A DNA stretch of 41,051 nt from Bacteroidaceae bacterium (GTDB lineage Bacteria; Bacteroidota; Bacteroidia; Bacteroidales; Bacteroidaceae): the NCBI GenBank assembly GCA_017536765.1, contig JAFXGV010000037.1, positions 1 to 41,051 of the forward strand, written 5' to 3'. Shown in pieces: positions 14,274 through 23,613 of this stretch. Below the pieces are notes generated by a model. The model was not told where the DNA came from and did no database searches. It saw only the letters and a list, made by a program, of their open reading frames with translations. A program made the translations under genes and the position numbers. The stretch's first letter is position 1, and every line of letters begins with the position of its first letter.

Positions 14274-15902
14274 CTAAAAACCGATATTCACACCAATGAA
14301 TGCGCGGGGGCGCTTCTTGGTGGCAACTATCTCAAAAGTCTGCTTGCCTTTTGAAATCTTGTGCTTCTTTCCGTTGAGTATAAGGGTGTATTCCCCGCTC
14401 GATTCCACCGAAACGCGGTTCCCTTCGCGCACGAGCGAGGTCACCACATCGCCGAACTTAAGCCCCTCGATGCCGTGGCGCTTTTCGCTTGTGCTGCGCC
14501 ACACAACCTTGTTTGTTACAGCATCGGCATTTATTCCTATGATATTCTCAATGAACATAGATATGGGAATGAGGCCGCTCCAGCCCACGAAGTTGGGTTT
14601 CACCGTTTGCACGCCTGTGGCATCGGTGGCGGGTATAGGCATTTCGGGCGAGTATAGCTCCCATATGGTGCCTGTGGATTCATAAACCTTGTACATAACC
14701 GCCATATTCTTTGCGGCAATGGTGGAAGCGAGTTCCTCGTAACCGCTGTTTTGCAACCCCTTTACCGTCATATAAGTGGTTGGGGCCCACACACCGCCTC
14801 TCCAGTAGCGGCCGCGTGCATCGTAATGTGGCTGATTGGCTGCAAGCGATGGCAGGGGCAGGGGGCGCCAGAAGAGTTCTTCGTTCTTGATTGCCGACAC
14901 AAGGCGCGCAGTCTGCCCGGGTGATGATATGCCTGCGAGTATGGGCCAGAAGGTTGCTGTTGTAATCCACTTTGTGCGTACCGATGCAGTGTCCACGTCG
15001 TAGTACAACCCGCTCTCCTTGTCCCACATATAACGGTTTATGCGCTTGGCGAGCGATGAGGCTTTTTTCCTATACTCTTTTGCCTCGCTTTTTCTTCCTA
15101 ATATGGTGCAAATTTCGGCAAGATTGTCGTAGCACATCTTTATCTGCGAGGACATATCAATCCAGCCCATCGCATCCGTGGCCGAGTGTATGTCGCCGTC
15201 GGGTGCAGGGCGGCCAACGTCGCGCGGTGTGTTGTCCATTCCGCTGGCCTGCCCGTTGGACCAGTAGAGGCTGTGCTGCGTGCCTGTTGCCCGGCGGTTC
15301 TTTTCAACCCAGGCAACATACTTTTCAATGGGTGTGATTATCTGCGCCAAGCGCGCCGTGTCCTTTGTGAATCGGAAGTACTCCATCTCGGCCCAGCTGA
15401 AAAGGGGCGGGTTTATGGTTCTTGCATAGTTGGCACCCAGCCCCCAGTGGTGGTCAACACCGTCGGCTTCGTTGAGTATGCGACATATCATTCCGTCGTC
15501 GTGCTGCCGTGCATAGAAATTGTCGTGTGACTCTATGAATGGGAATATGTGTGCCGCATAGCGCCCGAACATAACCATAAAATGTGTGTCCCACTGGAAT
15601 ACCTGTGGCGAGAGTCCTTCGTCTATCCAGTTGGCCACCAAGGGAGAGCCTTTGGGTGGTTGCCTTAAATTTGAGAATGCAATCTCCCAAGCTTTCCAAT
15701 AGAGCTCCACCCATTGCGGGTTCTCGTCCCACACAGGGCTTGGCAGCAGGTGGCGGCTATGGGCAAAGCGGGGGAGTTCTGCGGGGATATACTCCTTTTT
15801 ATAGAAGTATCTCCCGCGTGCATCACTCTCCTGCGCAAATAAAATTGCAGGCAACAAAAACAGCAAGGTCAGCATTGCAAATGCTTTATTGTCTCGTTGC
15901 AT
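14274..15902 (-). CDS. GH63/MGH1-like (alpha/alpha)6 glycoside hydrolase
   Basis: A 542-residue secreted glycosidase with a signal peptide ending ILFA (cleavage near residue 23). The fold is the (alpha/alpha)6 six-hairpin type of GH63/GH37 (trehalase, mannosylglycerate hydrolase, glucosidase I relatives). Landmarks: VFQWDTHFMVMFGRYA (101-116), GLGANYARTINPPLFSWAE, MGWIDMSSQIKMCYDNLA, RYWRGGVWAPTTYM and TIWELYSPE, where W-D and W-E carry the likely acid and base residues. The last 80 residues resemble a small beta domain. It begins 12 bases after the GH20 gene, so the two are probably co-transcribed. The substrate could be alpha-glucoside or alpha-mannoside termini of glycans; sequence alone does not decide. 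No T9SS tail is seen, so it is probably periplasmic. Confidence 0.8.
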   Translation of the reverse strand: MQRDNKAFAMLTLLFLLPAILFAQESDARGRYFYKKEYIPAELPRFAHSRHLLPSPVWDENPQWVELYWKAWEIAFSNLRQPPKGSPLVANWIDEGLSPQVFQWDTHFMVMFGRYAAHIFPFIESHDNFYARQHDDGMICRILNEADGVDHHWGLGANYARTINPPLFSWAEMEYFRFTKDTARLAQIITPIEKYVAWVEKNRRATGTQHSLYWSNGQASGMDNTPRDVGRPAPDGDIHSATDAMGWIDMSSQIKMCYDNLAEICTILGRKSEAKEYRKKASSLAKRINRYMWDKESGLYYDVDTASVRTKWITTATFWPILAGISSPGQTARLVSAIKNEELFWRPLPLPSLAANQPHYDARGRYWRGGVWAPTTYMTVKGLQNSGYEELASTIAAKNMAVMYKVYESTGTIWELYSPEMPIPATDATGVQTVKPNFVGWSGLIPISMFIENIIGINADAVTNKVVWRSTSEKRHGIEGLKFGDVVTSLVREGNRVSVESSGEYTLILNGKKHKISKGKQTFEIVATKKRPRAFIGVNIGF

Positions 15903-15914
15903 ATATTGGCACTG

Positions 15915-18900
15915 TTATTTTACCAGCACTTTGTTGCCGTCGATTATGTAGATACCCTTTGCGGGATGCTCAATCTTGCGGCCCTGCAGGTCGAATATAC
16001 CTTTGAGCTCTACACTCTCTCTTATATCTTCAATGCCGGTTTCAACCTCCACTGTCGATTTCTCCAATGTCCACACGCTTGCACCCCAAGTATAGGGCTT
16101 TGTGAGCAGATAGCCCCAAGCAGTCGGATTGGTGTACCAGCCGTGCTCGCCGTCGCCTGCAACAATGGCAATGCCTTTGCTGCCGGTGTCGGTGGTTGTC
16201 TCTTTCAGTGTCCAGGCATACTCATTGCCCACCTTGATGGTCTGGTCAATGGCATCGTTGCCGATGTATGCAGCCTTTCCGTTAGCTTTGTTGTAAATAT
16301 ATATCGTGCCGTCGCTGTTCTTCACAAAGCTCCATAGGAAACTGTCGGCTGTGCCCTTTGCCTTTGGCTCCACACGGTTGTTGCTGTATGCCGCGTACTT
16401 GTCGGTGAAGTATGCGTTGCGTATGTAGTAATAGATACCGGTGTCGATGGTTTCGGCAAGCGTTGTGCGCGGCATCATCATAAATTGGTGGTAGAGCACT
16501 ACGAATGCATTGTACTGCTCCTCGGTGGCCGCTCCTGCCTCGAATATCTTGTTGGCGGGTTCTATAATCTCCTTCTGAAGGAAATCGAGAGCCTCCCGGG
16601 TGGGTTGTCCCACCTTGCCGGGTTTTGCTGTGTAAATAGTTATCTGGCATTTGTTTACAAGGCCTGCGAGCTGTTCTGTGAAGTCGGTTACCTCAATGAA
16701 CTTCCAGGTACCGTTGTAGCAGAGTGCGGCTTCGTCCTTTGCATAGACATCGCCCGACGGTTCTGCGCTCAAACGTTTTACGCTGCCCGTCATAGCTGCA
16801 TCGTAGCCATCAACAGCTGAAATTGTCACCGCGCCGGGAACAAATGTCACATCGCGCGAAGCTATGGTTGCTTTGTCTATTCTTACGGGTGTTCCATTGT
16901 CGGTTGTTGTAACCACGGTGTTGTAGCCGCCTAAGGTTATTGCCTTGCCGCTGTAGAGGTTCTTCATTATGTAACCACCATCGGCTGCCTCGAACAGCCA
17001 TAGCTCCTCGGGCTCCACCTGCGGGGTATAGTGGAAACGCACGCCGTTGCTGCTTTGGTACATTGTGGAGCCTTCGTACTGGCGTTTGTAATATGTAGAT
17101 GCCGAAACAATCTGGTAGGTCTTTCCCTCCTCGGGCTGTTTGATGGGTGCATTTTTGAAGGCTTCAATGGCTGCAACCAATTCTGTTACGTCGTCGCCTT
17201 CAATATTATGGAGTGCAGTGTTCAGCCTTTCGCGGTATTCCGCTTCGGGGTAGCCCACGCCGGTTATGCTGTTTTCAATAAGCTCCTCGGCCTCCATAAT
17301 TGCTTTTTCCACGTCGCTGTATTCTTTCGGCTCAATGTAGTGCTTTGCGTATGTGTAGCCAAGCAGGTCGAGAATCTCGTCGTGGCTCTGCAGGCGACGA
17401 TAGAAACCGCCCCACTCCTTCTTGCTGCTGGGGAGCCATCCGGTTTCGGCCACTGCAATCATACGGGGCAATAGTTGATACTCGAGCTCAATATTGTCGT
17501 TGAGTGTCTCTGCCCACAGGTTACACTGTACGCCAAGGCAGAACTCCTCGCGCCCGCCAAGCGAGCCTGCGGGGTTCAGCGAGTAGGCCTCCTCCAATGT
17601 GTTGGTGTTGGTTTCGCTCCAGCCACCATAGTATGGCTCGTCAATGATTGTCTTGTCGGGGCCCACCTGCATAAAGTCGATATACACGTGTGAGTAGGGA
17701 GTGGCAATGCTCTTGAATCCTTTGTCTGCAGCTGTGGCTGTTAAATTAAGGTTGTTCCAAGCCATTATAACGGGCTTCACAGCGTTGTCGCTTGTCCAGT
17801 GTGCAAGCAATTCGTCCCAAACAACGATGTCCTTGCCGTGTTTCTCTTTTAAGTATGTACCAAGCTCCTCAACAAGCCACGACTGCAGCTCGTGCACACC
17901 GGCAAGCCCCTCTTCTTGCACACGGCGCAAGCAGTCTTCGTTTGTCTGCCATTGGTTGGTGGGGCACTCGTCGCCGCCAATGTGTATGTATGGGAAGGGG
18001 AATATGTTTGCCACATTGTCGAGCACGCACTTTAGAAAGTCGATTGTTTCGTCTTTACCGATGTTGAGAACATCTTGCGAGATGCCACCATCTATTCTTA
18101 CGGAATATTCCTTGGTGGGGTCGCAACTGAGTTCGGGGTACGATGTCACAGCGGCCACCATATGGCCGGGGAGGTCTATCTCGGGCAATATGTCTATGTT
18201 GCGCTCTGTGGCGTATGCCACAATTTCGCGTAGGTCATCCTGGGTGAAATACATCCCGCGACCATACTCGGTATCGTCGAAGAACTTGCTGCCATCGCCG
18301 GGGCTTGTGAACGAGCCGGAACGCACTGCACCAATCTCGGTGAGCAATGGATATTCGGGTATCTCTATGCGCCAGCCTTGGTCGTCGGTGAGGTGCCAGT
18401 GCAGGCGGTTCATTTTGTAGAGAGCCATAATGTCGAGCATCTTCTTTACCTCTTCTTTGTCGAAGAAATGGCGTGCCACGTCCATCATAAATCCGCGGTG
18501 GCCGAACTGCGGTTGGTCGGTGATTGTAACACAAGGGAATTCCCAATCGGCCTCGCTGTTGAGTGTGCTGCCGAAAAGGTCGCGCGGAAGCAACTGTTTC
18601 AATGTCTGTATTGCATAGAAGAAACCGGCTTTTGTGGCGGCCTTTATCTCTATTCCGTTTGCGTTTACGTTGAGAGTATATCCCTCGGCAGGCAAGGCTT
18701 CGTCAATGGCAAGCCATATTTCGCCTGCGGCCGCCTCGGCACCGCTCTCCTTTACAGCGAGCGTGATGCCCGATGTATTTGCAAGCATAGAGGCAAACTC
18801 TTCGGCATACTTTTGAACATCGTCGCTTGTATATGTAATGGCGTTGAGCGATGATACCGCAAGTTTCCCGCTCCCCACGGTGAGTTCTGCAGGGTTCGGG

Positions 18901-19439
18901 ATTATAGATATTTTGCCAAGAGCCTCGAAGATGTCGGCATCTACAAACTTAACGGGATTGTTGGGGTCATTGTTGCTGTTCCACAGGCCCACGCCGCGGT
19001 TGTCGGTAGGGCCGCCCCACAGGTTCATAGAGATGCTTGAGTTGCCTGTAGGCTGTATCTCGTAACTGCCTGCATATGTGCTGTAGCCTGTTGGGCTTAT
19101 TTTGAAAGTCTTTACACCTGCCGATGCATTGGTTGCAGCACAAACCTTTTGGTTCAGTGCAGCAGAATTTACATAGAGCGTGTAGCCCTTTTTGTTTGTG
19201 AAAGAATATCCGCTTGTTTCGTCGCCTGTTATCTTCCACAGCTGCTCGTCGGCACCTGTGGCTGCGGCAACGGCTATCTCGCTGCCGCTTGTCGATGCGG
19301 TAAAAGCCTTGCCTCCGTTCATAAACTGAATGAGGTACCATTTGGTACTCTCGTTGTTGCTCACTTCGGGGAATCCCTGTGCGTGCATAGTCGCTTGCCC
19401 CGCAATGATGCATAGGAGCAGTAGTAAATACTTTTTCAT
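15915..19439 (-). CDS. Secreted GH20 beta-N-acetylhexosaminidase with T9SS tail
   Basis: A 1174-residue GH20 enzyme that removes terminal beta-GlcNAc or GalNAc by substrate-assisted catalysis. Start at 19439 gives the signal peptide MKKYLLLLLCIIAGQATMHA; the open frame extends 25 codons further without support. Residues 25-165 look like a ricin-type or beta-trefoil carbohydrate-binding module. Residues 175-300 are the GH20b domain. The catalytic barrel runs from about 305 (GHRGFMMDVARHF), with HWHLTDDQGWRIEI and the catalytic pair Asp490-Glu491 in HIGGDECP. Several beta-rich accessory modules follow, and the C-terminus (GIFDLQGRKIEHPAKGIYII, ending KVLVK) is a T9SS type A sorting domain. It heads an operon with the GH63-like gene and is divergent from the GH84 gene. 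Confidence 0.92.
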   Translation of the reverse strand: MKKYLLLLLCIIAGQATMHAQGFPEVSNNESTKWYLIQFMNGGKAFTASTSGSEIAVAAATGADEQLWKITGDETSGYSFTNKKGYTLYVNSAALNQKVCAATNASAGVKTFKISPTGYSTYAGSYEIQPTGNSSISMNLWGGPTDNRGVGLWNSNNDPNNPVKFVDADIFEALGKISIIPNPAELTVGSGKLAVSSLNAITYTSDDVQKYAEEFASMLANTSGITLAVKESGAEAAAGEIWLAIDEALPAEGYTLNVNANGIEIKAATKAGFFYAIQTLKQLLPRDLFGSTLNSEADWEFPCVTITDQPQFGHRGFMMDVARHFFDKEEVKKMLDIMALYKMNRLHWHLTDDQGWRIEIPEYPLLTEIGAVRSGSFTSPGDGSKFFDDTEYGRGMYFTQDDLREIVAYATERNIDILPEIDLPGHMVAAVTSYPELSCDPTKEYSVRIDGGISQDVLNIGKDETIDFLKCVLDNVANIFPFPYIHIGGDECPTNQWQTNEDCLRRVQEEGLAGVHELQSWLVEELGTYLKEKHGKDIVVWDELLAHWTSDNAVKPVIMAWNNLNLTATAADKGFKSIATPYSHVYIDFMQVGPDKTIIDEPYYGGWSETNTNTLEEAYSLNPAGSLGGREEFCLGVQCNLWAETLNDNIELEYQLLPRMIAVAETGWLPSSKKEWGGFYRRLQSHDEILDLLGYTYAKHYIEPKEYSDVEKAIMEAEELIENSITGVGYPEAEYRERLNTALHNIEGDDVTELVAAIEAFKNAPIKQPEEGKTYQIVSASTYYKRQYEGSTMYQSSNGVRFHYTPQVEPEELWLFEAADGGYIMKNLYSGKAITLGGYNTVVTTTDNGTPVRIDKATIASRDVTFVPGAVTISAVDGYDAAMTGSVKRLSAEPSGDVYAKDEAALCYNGTWKFIEVTDFTEQLAGLVNKCQITIYTAKPGKVGQPTREALDFLQKEIIEPANKIFEAGAATEEQYNAFVVLYHQFMMMPRTTLAETIDTGIYYYIRNAYFTDKYAAYSNNRVEPKAKGTADSFLWSFVKNSDGTIYIYNKANGKAAYIGNDAIDQTIKVGNEYAWTLKETTTDTGSKGIAIVAGDGEHGWYTNPTAWGYLLTKPYTWGASVWTLEKSTVEVETGIEDIRESVELKGIFDLQGRKIEHPAKGIYIIDGNKVLVK

Positions 19440-19600
19440 ATTATGATTTGTTTGATATTGAGTAATTTGTGGTAAAGTTATAATAAATGCACGTATTTCA
19501 TATAAAAACGGCAAATTTTAATAAAAATATTTCTGGCAATGTGAAAAGATATTGTTTTTCCGTATATTAGCTGAATTAAACTAAATATGATACTGTTAAT
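19440..19600. promoter_or_regulatory. Divergent GH20/GH84 intergenic region
   Basis: This AT-rich 161-base gap must hold both promoters. On minus, TAACTTTA (19473-19480) is one mismatch from TAnnTTTG, 34 bases before the GH20 start. On plus, only poor matches were seen (TATATTAG at 19563-19570). No regulator gene or obvious operator dyad is present. Shared control of the two exo-hexosaminidases is plausible but not shown. Confidence 0.4.
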
Positions 19601-22534
19601 ATGAAAAAATTTCTTCATTATCTGTTGTTGCTTCTTGTGTGTGCGTTTGCGGCACAACCCTTGTGTGCTCAAAAGGTAACAGTTTCTCCCACACCGCAAA
19701 ATGTCTCTTGGGGTGATGCTGTGGCTTTTACAAATGATGTTGCTTACGCCCTTGTGGGCGAGGCTGCTGCCGATACCGATGCGGTGGCTCTTTTTAAGAA
19801 TAATTTTGCCACCGATGGTGCTGTGCAGGTTGTAATGGGCGAGCGTGGCGATGCGGCAGTGGCCGATTACGATGCGCTTATCCCCCAAAAGGCCGAAGGT
19901 TACTATCTGTCAGTGGCAGCCGACAAGGTTGTTATTGCCGGTAACGATGGGGCGGGCACCTTCTATGGTGTGCAGACGTTCATACAGTTGGCATCGCAGC
20001 CGCAGGTAATGGAGGTTACAATAACCGACTACCCCAGTGTTGTTTATCGTGGTCTTGTAGAGGGATACTATGGCAACCCCTACAGCGAAGCCAACCGTAT
20101 GAGCCTTTTTGAACTCTTTGGCCGCCAGAAGATGAATATCTACATCTATGGCCCCAAAGACGATGTATATCATCGTGGGCAGTGGCGCGAGAACTACCCT
20201 GCCGACCAGGCCGAAAAGATTAAACAGTACGTGGCTGCAGCCAAAGCTAATAAAGTGGATTTTGTATGGGCTATTCACCCTGGTGAGAATATCCAATGGA
20301 ACAAGGCCGATAGTGTGAATATTGTAAACAAACTAAAGTCTATGTACAACCTTGGTGTGCGCACATTTGCCGTCTTCTTCGACGATGTGTGGGGTGGCGA
20401 GGGCACTCGTGCCGACAAACAGGCGCAACTGATGAACTACATAACCGACGAACTGAACAAGGCCTACGACGACGTAAACCCCTGTATCATTTGCCCCACA
20501 CAGTATAACCGTGGTTGGTCCAATGGCGACTACCTCAGCACATTGGGCTCGGTAATGTACCCCGAAATTCGTATTATGTGGACCGGTAATTCTGTCGTGG
20601 ATATGATAAACAAGAGCGATATGCAGTGGATAAACTCGCAGATTAACCGCAAGGCGTTCATCTGGCTCAACTATCCCGTGAACGACTACTGCATAAACCA
20701 TATGCTTATGGGCCCCACAACTGGTAACGACCAGGATATTGCCGATATGGTGTCGGGCTTCACCTCCAACCCCATGGAGTATGCCGAGGCTTCAAAAGTG
20801 TCGCTCCTCAGCATAGGCGACTATAATTGGAATATGCCGGCTTACGATGCAGCGGCATCTTGGGAGAACGCTCTCAATTACATTATGCCGGTGAATACCG
20901 ATGCCTTCCGTTTCTTCTGCGAAAACAATGTCGATCTCGGCCCCACCGTGCACGGCTTGCGCCGCTACGACGAGTCGCCCGCTTTTGTGGCAGCCAAGAC
21001 GGTTTATGATACCGAGATTGCCGCAGGCAACAGCCTTACTGCGTATAAGGCTGTTGGTGAGCAGTTCGACAAGTTCGTTTCTACAGCCGAATTGCTGCTC
21101 AATGGTGGCGAGGCTCCCGCTCTTATAGAGGAGATTACCCCGTGGCTCAACTGTATGAAATATACAGGCTTGCGCGGTAGATCTATTGTGGAGATGAACA
21201 ATGCACTTGCTTGCGAAAACCCTGACAGCTTCATAAACAGCTATCTGCGTTACAACGAATACACCGCGGCACAGGAGGCCCTCCGTTCGCGCGACTTTGC
21301 GGGTACCATCAAGCAGGCCACTCCCGAGGTTGCAACGCTCTATGTGCAGCCCTTCGTGAAAGAAAAACTTGGCGAGCTTGTTGCATTGTATAAGGAAATA
21401 TACGATTATCGTACCGATGTGTTCCCTGCACAGGTAATAGAGAATGGTACATATTATATAATGTATAATGGCAAGTACCTCACAAACTCCACACCCAACA
21501 CTGCAAACAGTGTGCCCAAGTTCCTGGCAGCCCTGGACGATGTGCGCCCGCAAAAACAGGAGTGGAAGATAACACTCGACCCCTCTACAAACCGTTACAA
21601 GATAATAAATCTCGAGGATAACCGCTACATCAACGAGAAGGGGCAGTTTACCGTGAATGAATCTACCAACCCCTATGAGGCAGTATGGCACACATACGAC
21701 ATCTATCGCCTGGCCAATGGAAAATATGCGGTGCAGAATGGTGGCAGTGCAGGAACAAAATTCTGGACAAGCAATGGCACAAGAATAGAGAAAAGCGATT
21801 CCGACGAGCCCCTGCCCGAGCGCTTTATCTTCGACATAGTGCCGGTGAACGATGCGCAGGAGCCCGACAACACGATATCGCCCGATGAGGCCTGCTACAT
21901 AATTGATGGTGACAAATACCTTACAAACAACAATGTAAACGGCTCGGGTGGCACGCCTACGTTCAAAAAGGTTGCCTCTCCCGGTGCAGCGCAGGAGTGG
22001 AATGTAACCCCCGATGCAGCGGGTAGCAACTACTACAAGATTACAAGCAAAGCCGATGGCCGCTACATTAACGAATATGGCGTGTTTGGTACAAACCAAT
22101 ACTACAGCGACTGGAACACCTATCTCATTACAATACAGGATGGCCTTTTCTCTATCCGCTGGACACAGAGTGCCATTAAGAACGGTGTGAAGTTTCTTGT
22201 GAGCAATGGTAGCAAGCTGGTAGAGCAGGCCCTGGCACACAGCGACAGCTACACTGTAAAGATTGTGAATGTGAGCAAGAGCACCTCTGTAGGCAACGTG
22301 AGCATCGACAATTGCGCCGTAGCCTATGATGCTGCAGCGCAGTCGGTATCTTGCAGCGGTGTGCAGGCAGGTGCCACGGTGACGGTTGTCAATGCAGCCG
22401 GTGCTGTGGTGGCAAAGGCTATGACTGATGCGGCCGGCACTGCCACAATGTCGCTTGCGGGCCACCCGCAGGGCCTCTACCTCCTTGTTGTAAAGAGCAA
22501 CGGCGGTGGGGTAGCACATAAATTTGTAAAGTAA
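19601..22534 (+). CDS. Secreted GH84 beta-N-acetylglucosaminidase with T9SS tail
   Basis: A 977-residue GH84 enzyme (bacterial O-GlcNAcase / hyaluronidase-like family) that cleaves terminal beta-GlcNAc. Signal peptide to about residue 23 (LLVCAFAAQPLCA). Residues 25-140 are the N-terminal GH20b-like domain. The catalytic barrel begins YRGLVEGYYGNPYS, with IYIYGPKDDVYHR, and the paired catalytic aspartates Asp261-Asp262 in FAVFFDDVWGG. A helical domain follows to about residue 600. Then come two similar beta-trefoil-like modules (each begins YYIMYNGKYLTN / CYIIDGDKYLTN and contains RYINExGxF), and a T9SS-type sorting domain at the end (PQGLYLLVVKSNGG). It is monocistronic, closed by the hairpin at 22547-22592. 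Substrate in the gut would be host mucin or N-glycan GlcNAc; inferred. Confidence 0.92.
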   Translation: MKKFLHYLLLLLVCAFAAQPLCAQKVTVSPTPQNVSWGDAVAFTNDVAYALVGEAAADTDAVALFKNNFATDGAVQVVMGERGDAAVADYDALIPQKAEGYYLSVAADKVVIAGNDGAGTFYGVQTFIQLASQPQVMEVTITDYPSVVYRGLVEGYYGNPYSEANRMSLFELFGRQKMNIYIYGPKDDVYHRGQWRENYPADQAEKIKQYVAAAKANKVDFVWAIHPGENIQWNKADSVNIVNKLKSMYNLGVRTFAVFFDDVWGGEGTRADKQAQLMNYITDELNKAYDDVNPCIICPTQYNRGWSNGDYLSTLGSVMYPEIRIMWTGNSVVDMINKSDMQWINSQINRKAFIWLNYPVNDYCINHMLMGPTTGNDQDIADMVSGFTSNPMEYAEASKVSLLSIGDYNWNMPAYDAAASWENALNYIMPVNTDAFRFFCENNVDLGPTVHGLRRYDESPAFVAAKTVYDTEIAAGNSLTAYKAVGEQFDKFVSTAELLLNGGEAPALIEEITPWLNCMKYTGLRGRSIVEMNNALACENPDSFINSYLRYNEYTAAQEALRSRDFAGTIKQATPEVATLYVQPFVKEKLGELVALYKEIYDYRTDVFPAQVIENGTYYIMYNGKYLTNSTPNTANSVPKFLAALDDVRPQKQEWKITLDPSTNRYKIINLEDNRYINEKGQFTVNESTNPYEAVWHTYDIYRLANGKYAVQNGGSAGTKFWTSNGTRIEKSDSDEPLPERFIFDIVPVNDAQEPDNTISPDEACYIIDGDKYLTNNNVNGSGGTPTFKKVASPGAAQEWNVTPDAAGSNYYKITSKADGRYINEYGVFGTNQYYSDWNTYLITIQDGLFSIRWTQSAIKNGVKFLVSNGSKLVEQALAHSDSYTVKIVNVSKSTSVGNVSIDNCAVAYDAAAQSVSCSGVQAGATVTVVNAAGAVVAKAMTDAAGTATMSLAGHPQGLYLLVVKSNGGGVAHKFVK

Positions 22535-22546
22535 CAAGTGGTTATC

Positions 22547-22592
22547 ATAAACAGCAACGCCGTGCTCTTTCGAGCACGGCGTTGCTGTTTAT
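22547..22592. terminator. Bidirectional terminator between GH84 and korB
   Basis: A perfect 21-bp stem: ATAAACAGCAACGCCGTGCTC (22547-22567 by position, first 20 bases shown as the arm) pairs with 22572-22592 around a TTTC loop. It sits 12 bases past the GH84 stop and 13 bases past the korB stop on the other strand, so it can serve both convergent genes. Confidence 0.85.
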
Positions 22593-22605
22593 TGTATGTC
22601 GATTT

Positions 22606-23610
22606 CTACTTGATTTCCCAAGTTTCGTTGGTCTCTAACAATTCGGCAAATGAGTGGTACTTCTTTTGTCCTTTAACCTCCTCTACTTGGGCGTGAACAG
22701 CGTCGTTGTAGGTTATATCCTCTACATCGCGAATTACGCCGAGTGCCACGGGGAAGTCGGGGCCTTCCATAAGGGCAAGCTTCAGGTGCAGGGTGGTGTC
22801 CTTGCAGTGTGCATCGTGCACAAGGATATCCTGTTCGGTCACTCCATTCTCGCCTATCTTCACAACCTTGAGGCCGAATCCCTCCTGCATAAGGCCATAT
22901 TCGCGGTTCTCGCCAAATATCATAGGTTTGCCGTGCTCAAGGTAGATGGCATTCTTTGAACGGCCCTCTTTGGTGTATATGCTGTCGTGTGTGCCATTGT
23001 TGAATATCACACAGTTCTGCAATACCTCCACAACCGATGCGCCCTTGTGCTGCGCAGCAGCCTTCAAGCAACCTACGGCTGCTGCCATATCTGTAGCCAC
23101 GCAACGGGCAAAAAAGCGGCCGCGTGCGCCAAAGCATAGCTCTGCGGGGCGGAAGGGATCCTCCACCGTTCCGTAGGGCGACGATTTGCTCACGAAACCT
23201 CTTGCCGATGTGGGTGAGTACTGTCCTTTTGTGAGGCCGTATATGCGGTTGTTGAGCAGAATCATATTGAGGTCGATGTTACGGCGCACGGCGTGAATGA
23301 AGTGGTTACCGCCAATGGCAAGGCCGTCACCGTCGCCCGAAATCTGCCAGATGGTGAGGTTGGGGTTGGCTACCTTGGCGCCGGTGGCAATCGCTGCTGC
23401 ACGGCCGTGGATGGTGTGGAACCCGTATGTGTTCATATAATAGGGCAGGCGCGACGAGCAGCCGATACCCGAAATTACCGCAATATTGTGTGGCGCAATG
23501 CCTATCTCACTCATTGCCTTGTGCAGTGCACCCAAAAAAGAGTGGTCGCCGCAACCCGGGCACCAACGTGGTTGCCCGAACTTATAGTCTTGTACTGTAT
23601 ATTCGCTCAT
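22606..23610 (-). CDS. korB: 2-oxoacid:ferredoxin oxidoreductase, beta subunit
   Basis: A 334-residue beta subunit of 2-oxoglutarate (or related 2-oxoacid):ferredoxin oxidoreductase, which oxidatively decarboxylates the 2-oxoacid with CoA and reduces ferredoxin, or runs in reverse to fix CO2. It binds thiamine diphosphate and one 4Fe-4S cluster: TPP motif GDGDGLAIGGNH (92-103) to LLNNRIYGLTKGQ, and Cys17, Cys20 (RWCPGCGDHS), Cys51 (GIGCSS) and Cys200 (LQNCVIF) as cluster ligands. All expected residues are present. It follows korA by 3 bases. No ferredoxin-like delta subunit is adjacent, as usual for the two-subunit Bacteroidetes enzyme. Confidence 0.93.
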   Translation of the reverse strand: MSEYTVQDYKFGQPRWCPGCGDHSFLGALHKAMSEIGIAPHNIAVISGIGCSSRLPYYMNTYGFHTIHGRAAAIATGAKVANPNLTIWQISGDGDGLAIGGNHFIHAVRRNIDLNMILLNNRIYGLTKGQYSPTSARGFVSKSSPYGTVEDPFRPAELCFGARGRFFARCVATDMAAAVGCLKAAAQHKGASVVEVLQNCVIFNNGTHDSIYTKEGRSKNAIYLEHGKPMIFGENREYGLMQEGFGLKVVKIGENGVTEQDILVHDAHCKDTTLHLKLALMEGPDFPVALGVIRDVEDITYNDAVHAQVEEVKGQKKYHSFAELLETNETWEIK

Positions 23611-23613
23611 TTG

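Noticed and set aside
19440-19514. A 25-codon extension of the GH20 gene
   Set aside because: The later ATG at 19439 begins a perfect signal peptide; the extension would bury it.
20792-22537. A 581-codon open frame antisense to the GH84 gene
   Set aside because: It has no recognisable domain, its frame mirrors the codon bias of a gene with strong family evidence, and its composition (many Cys, His, Val) is typical of a shadow.
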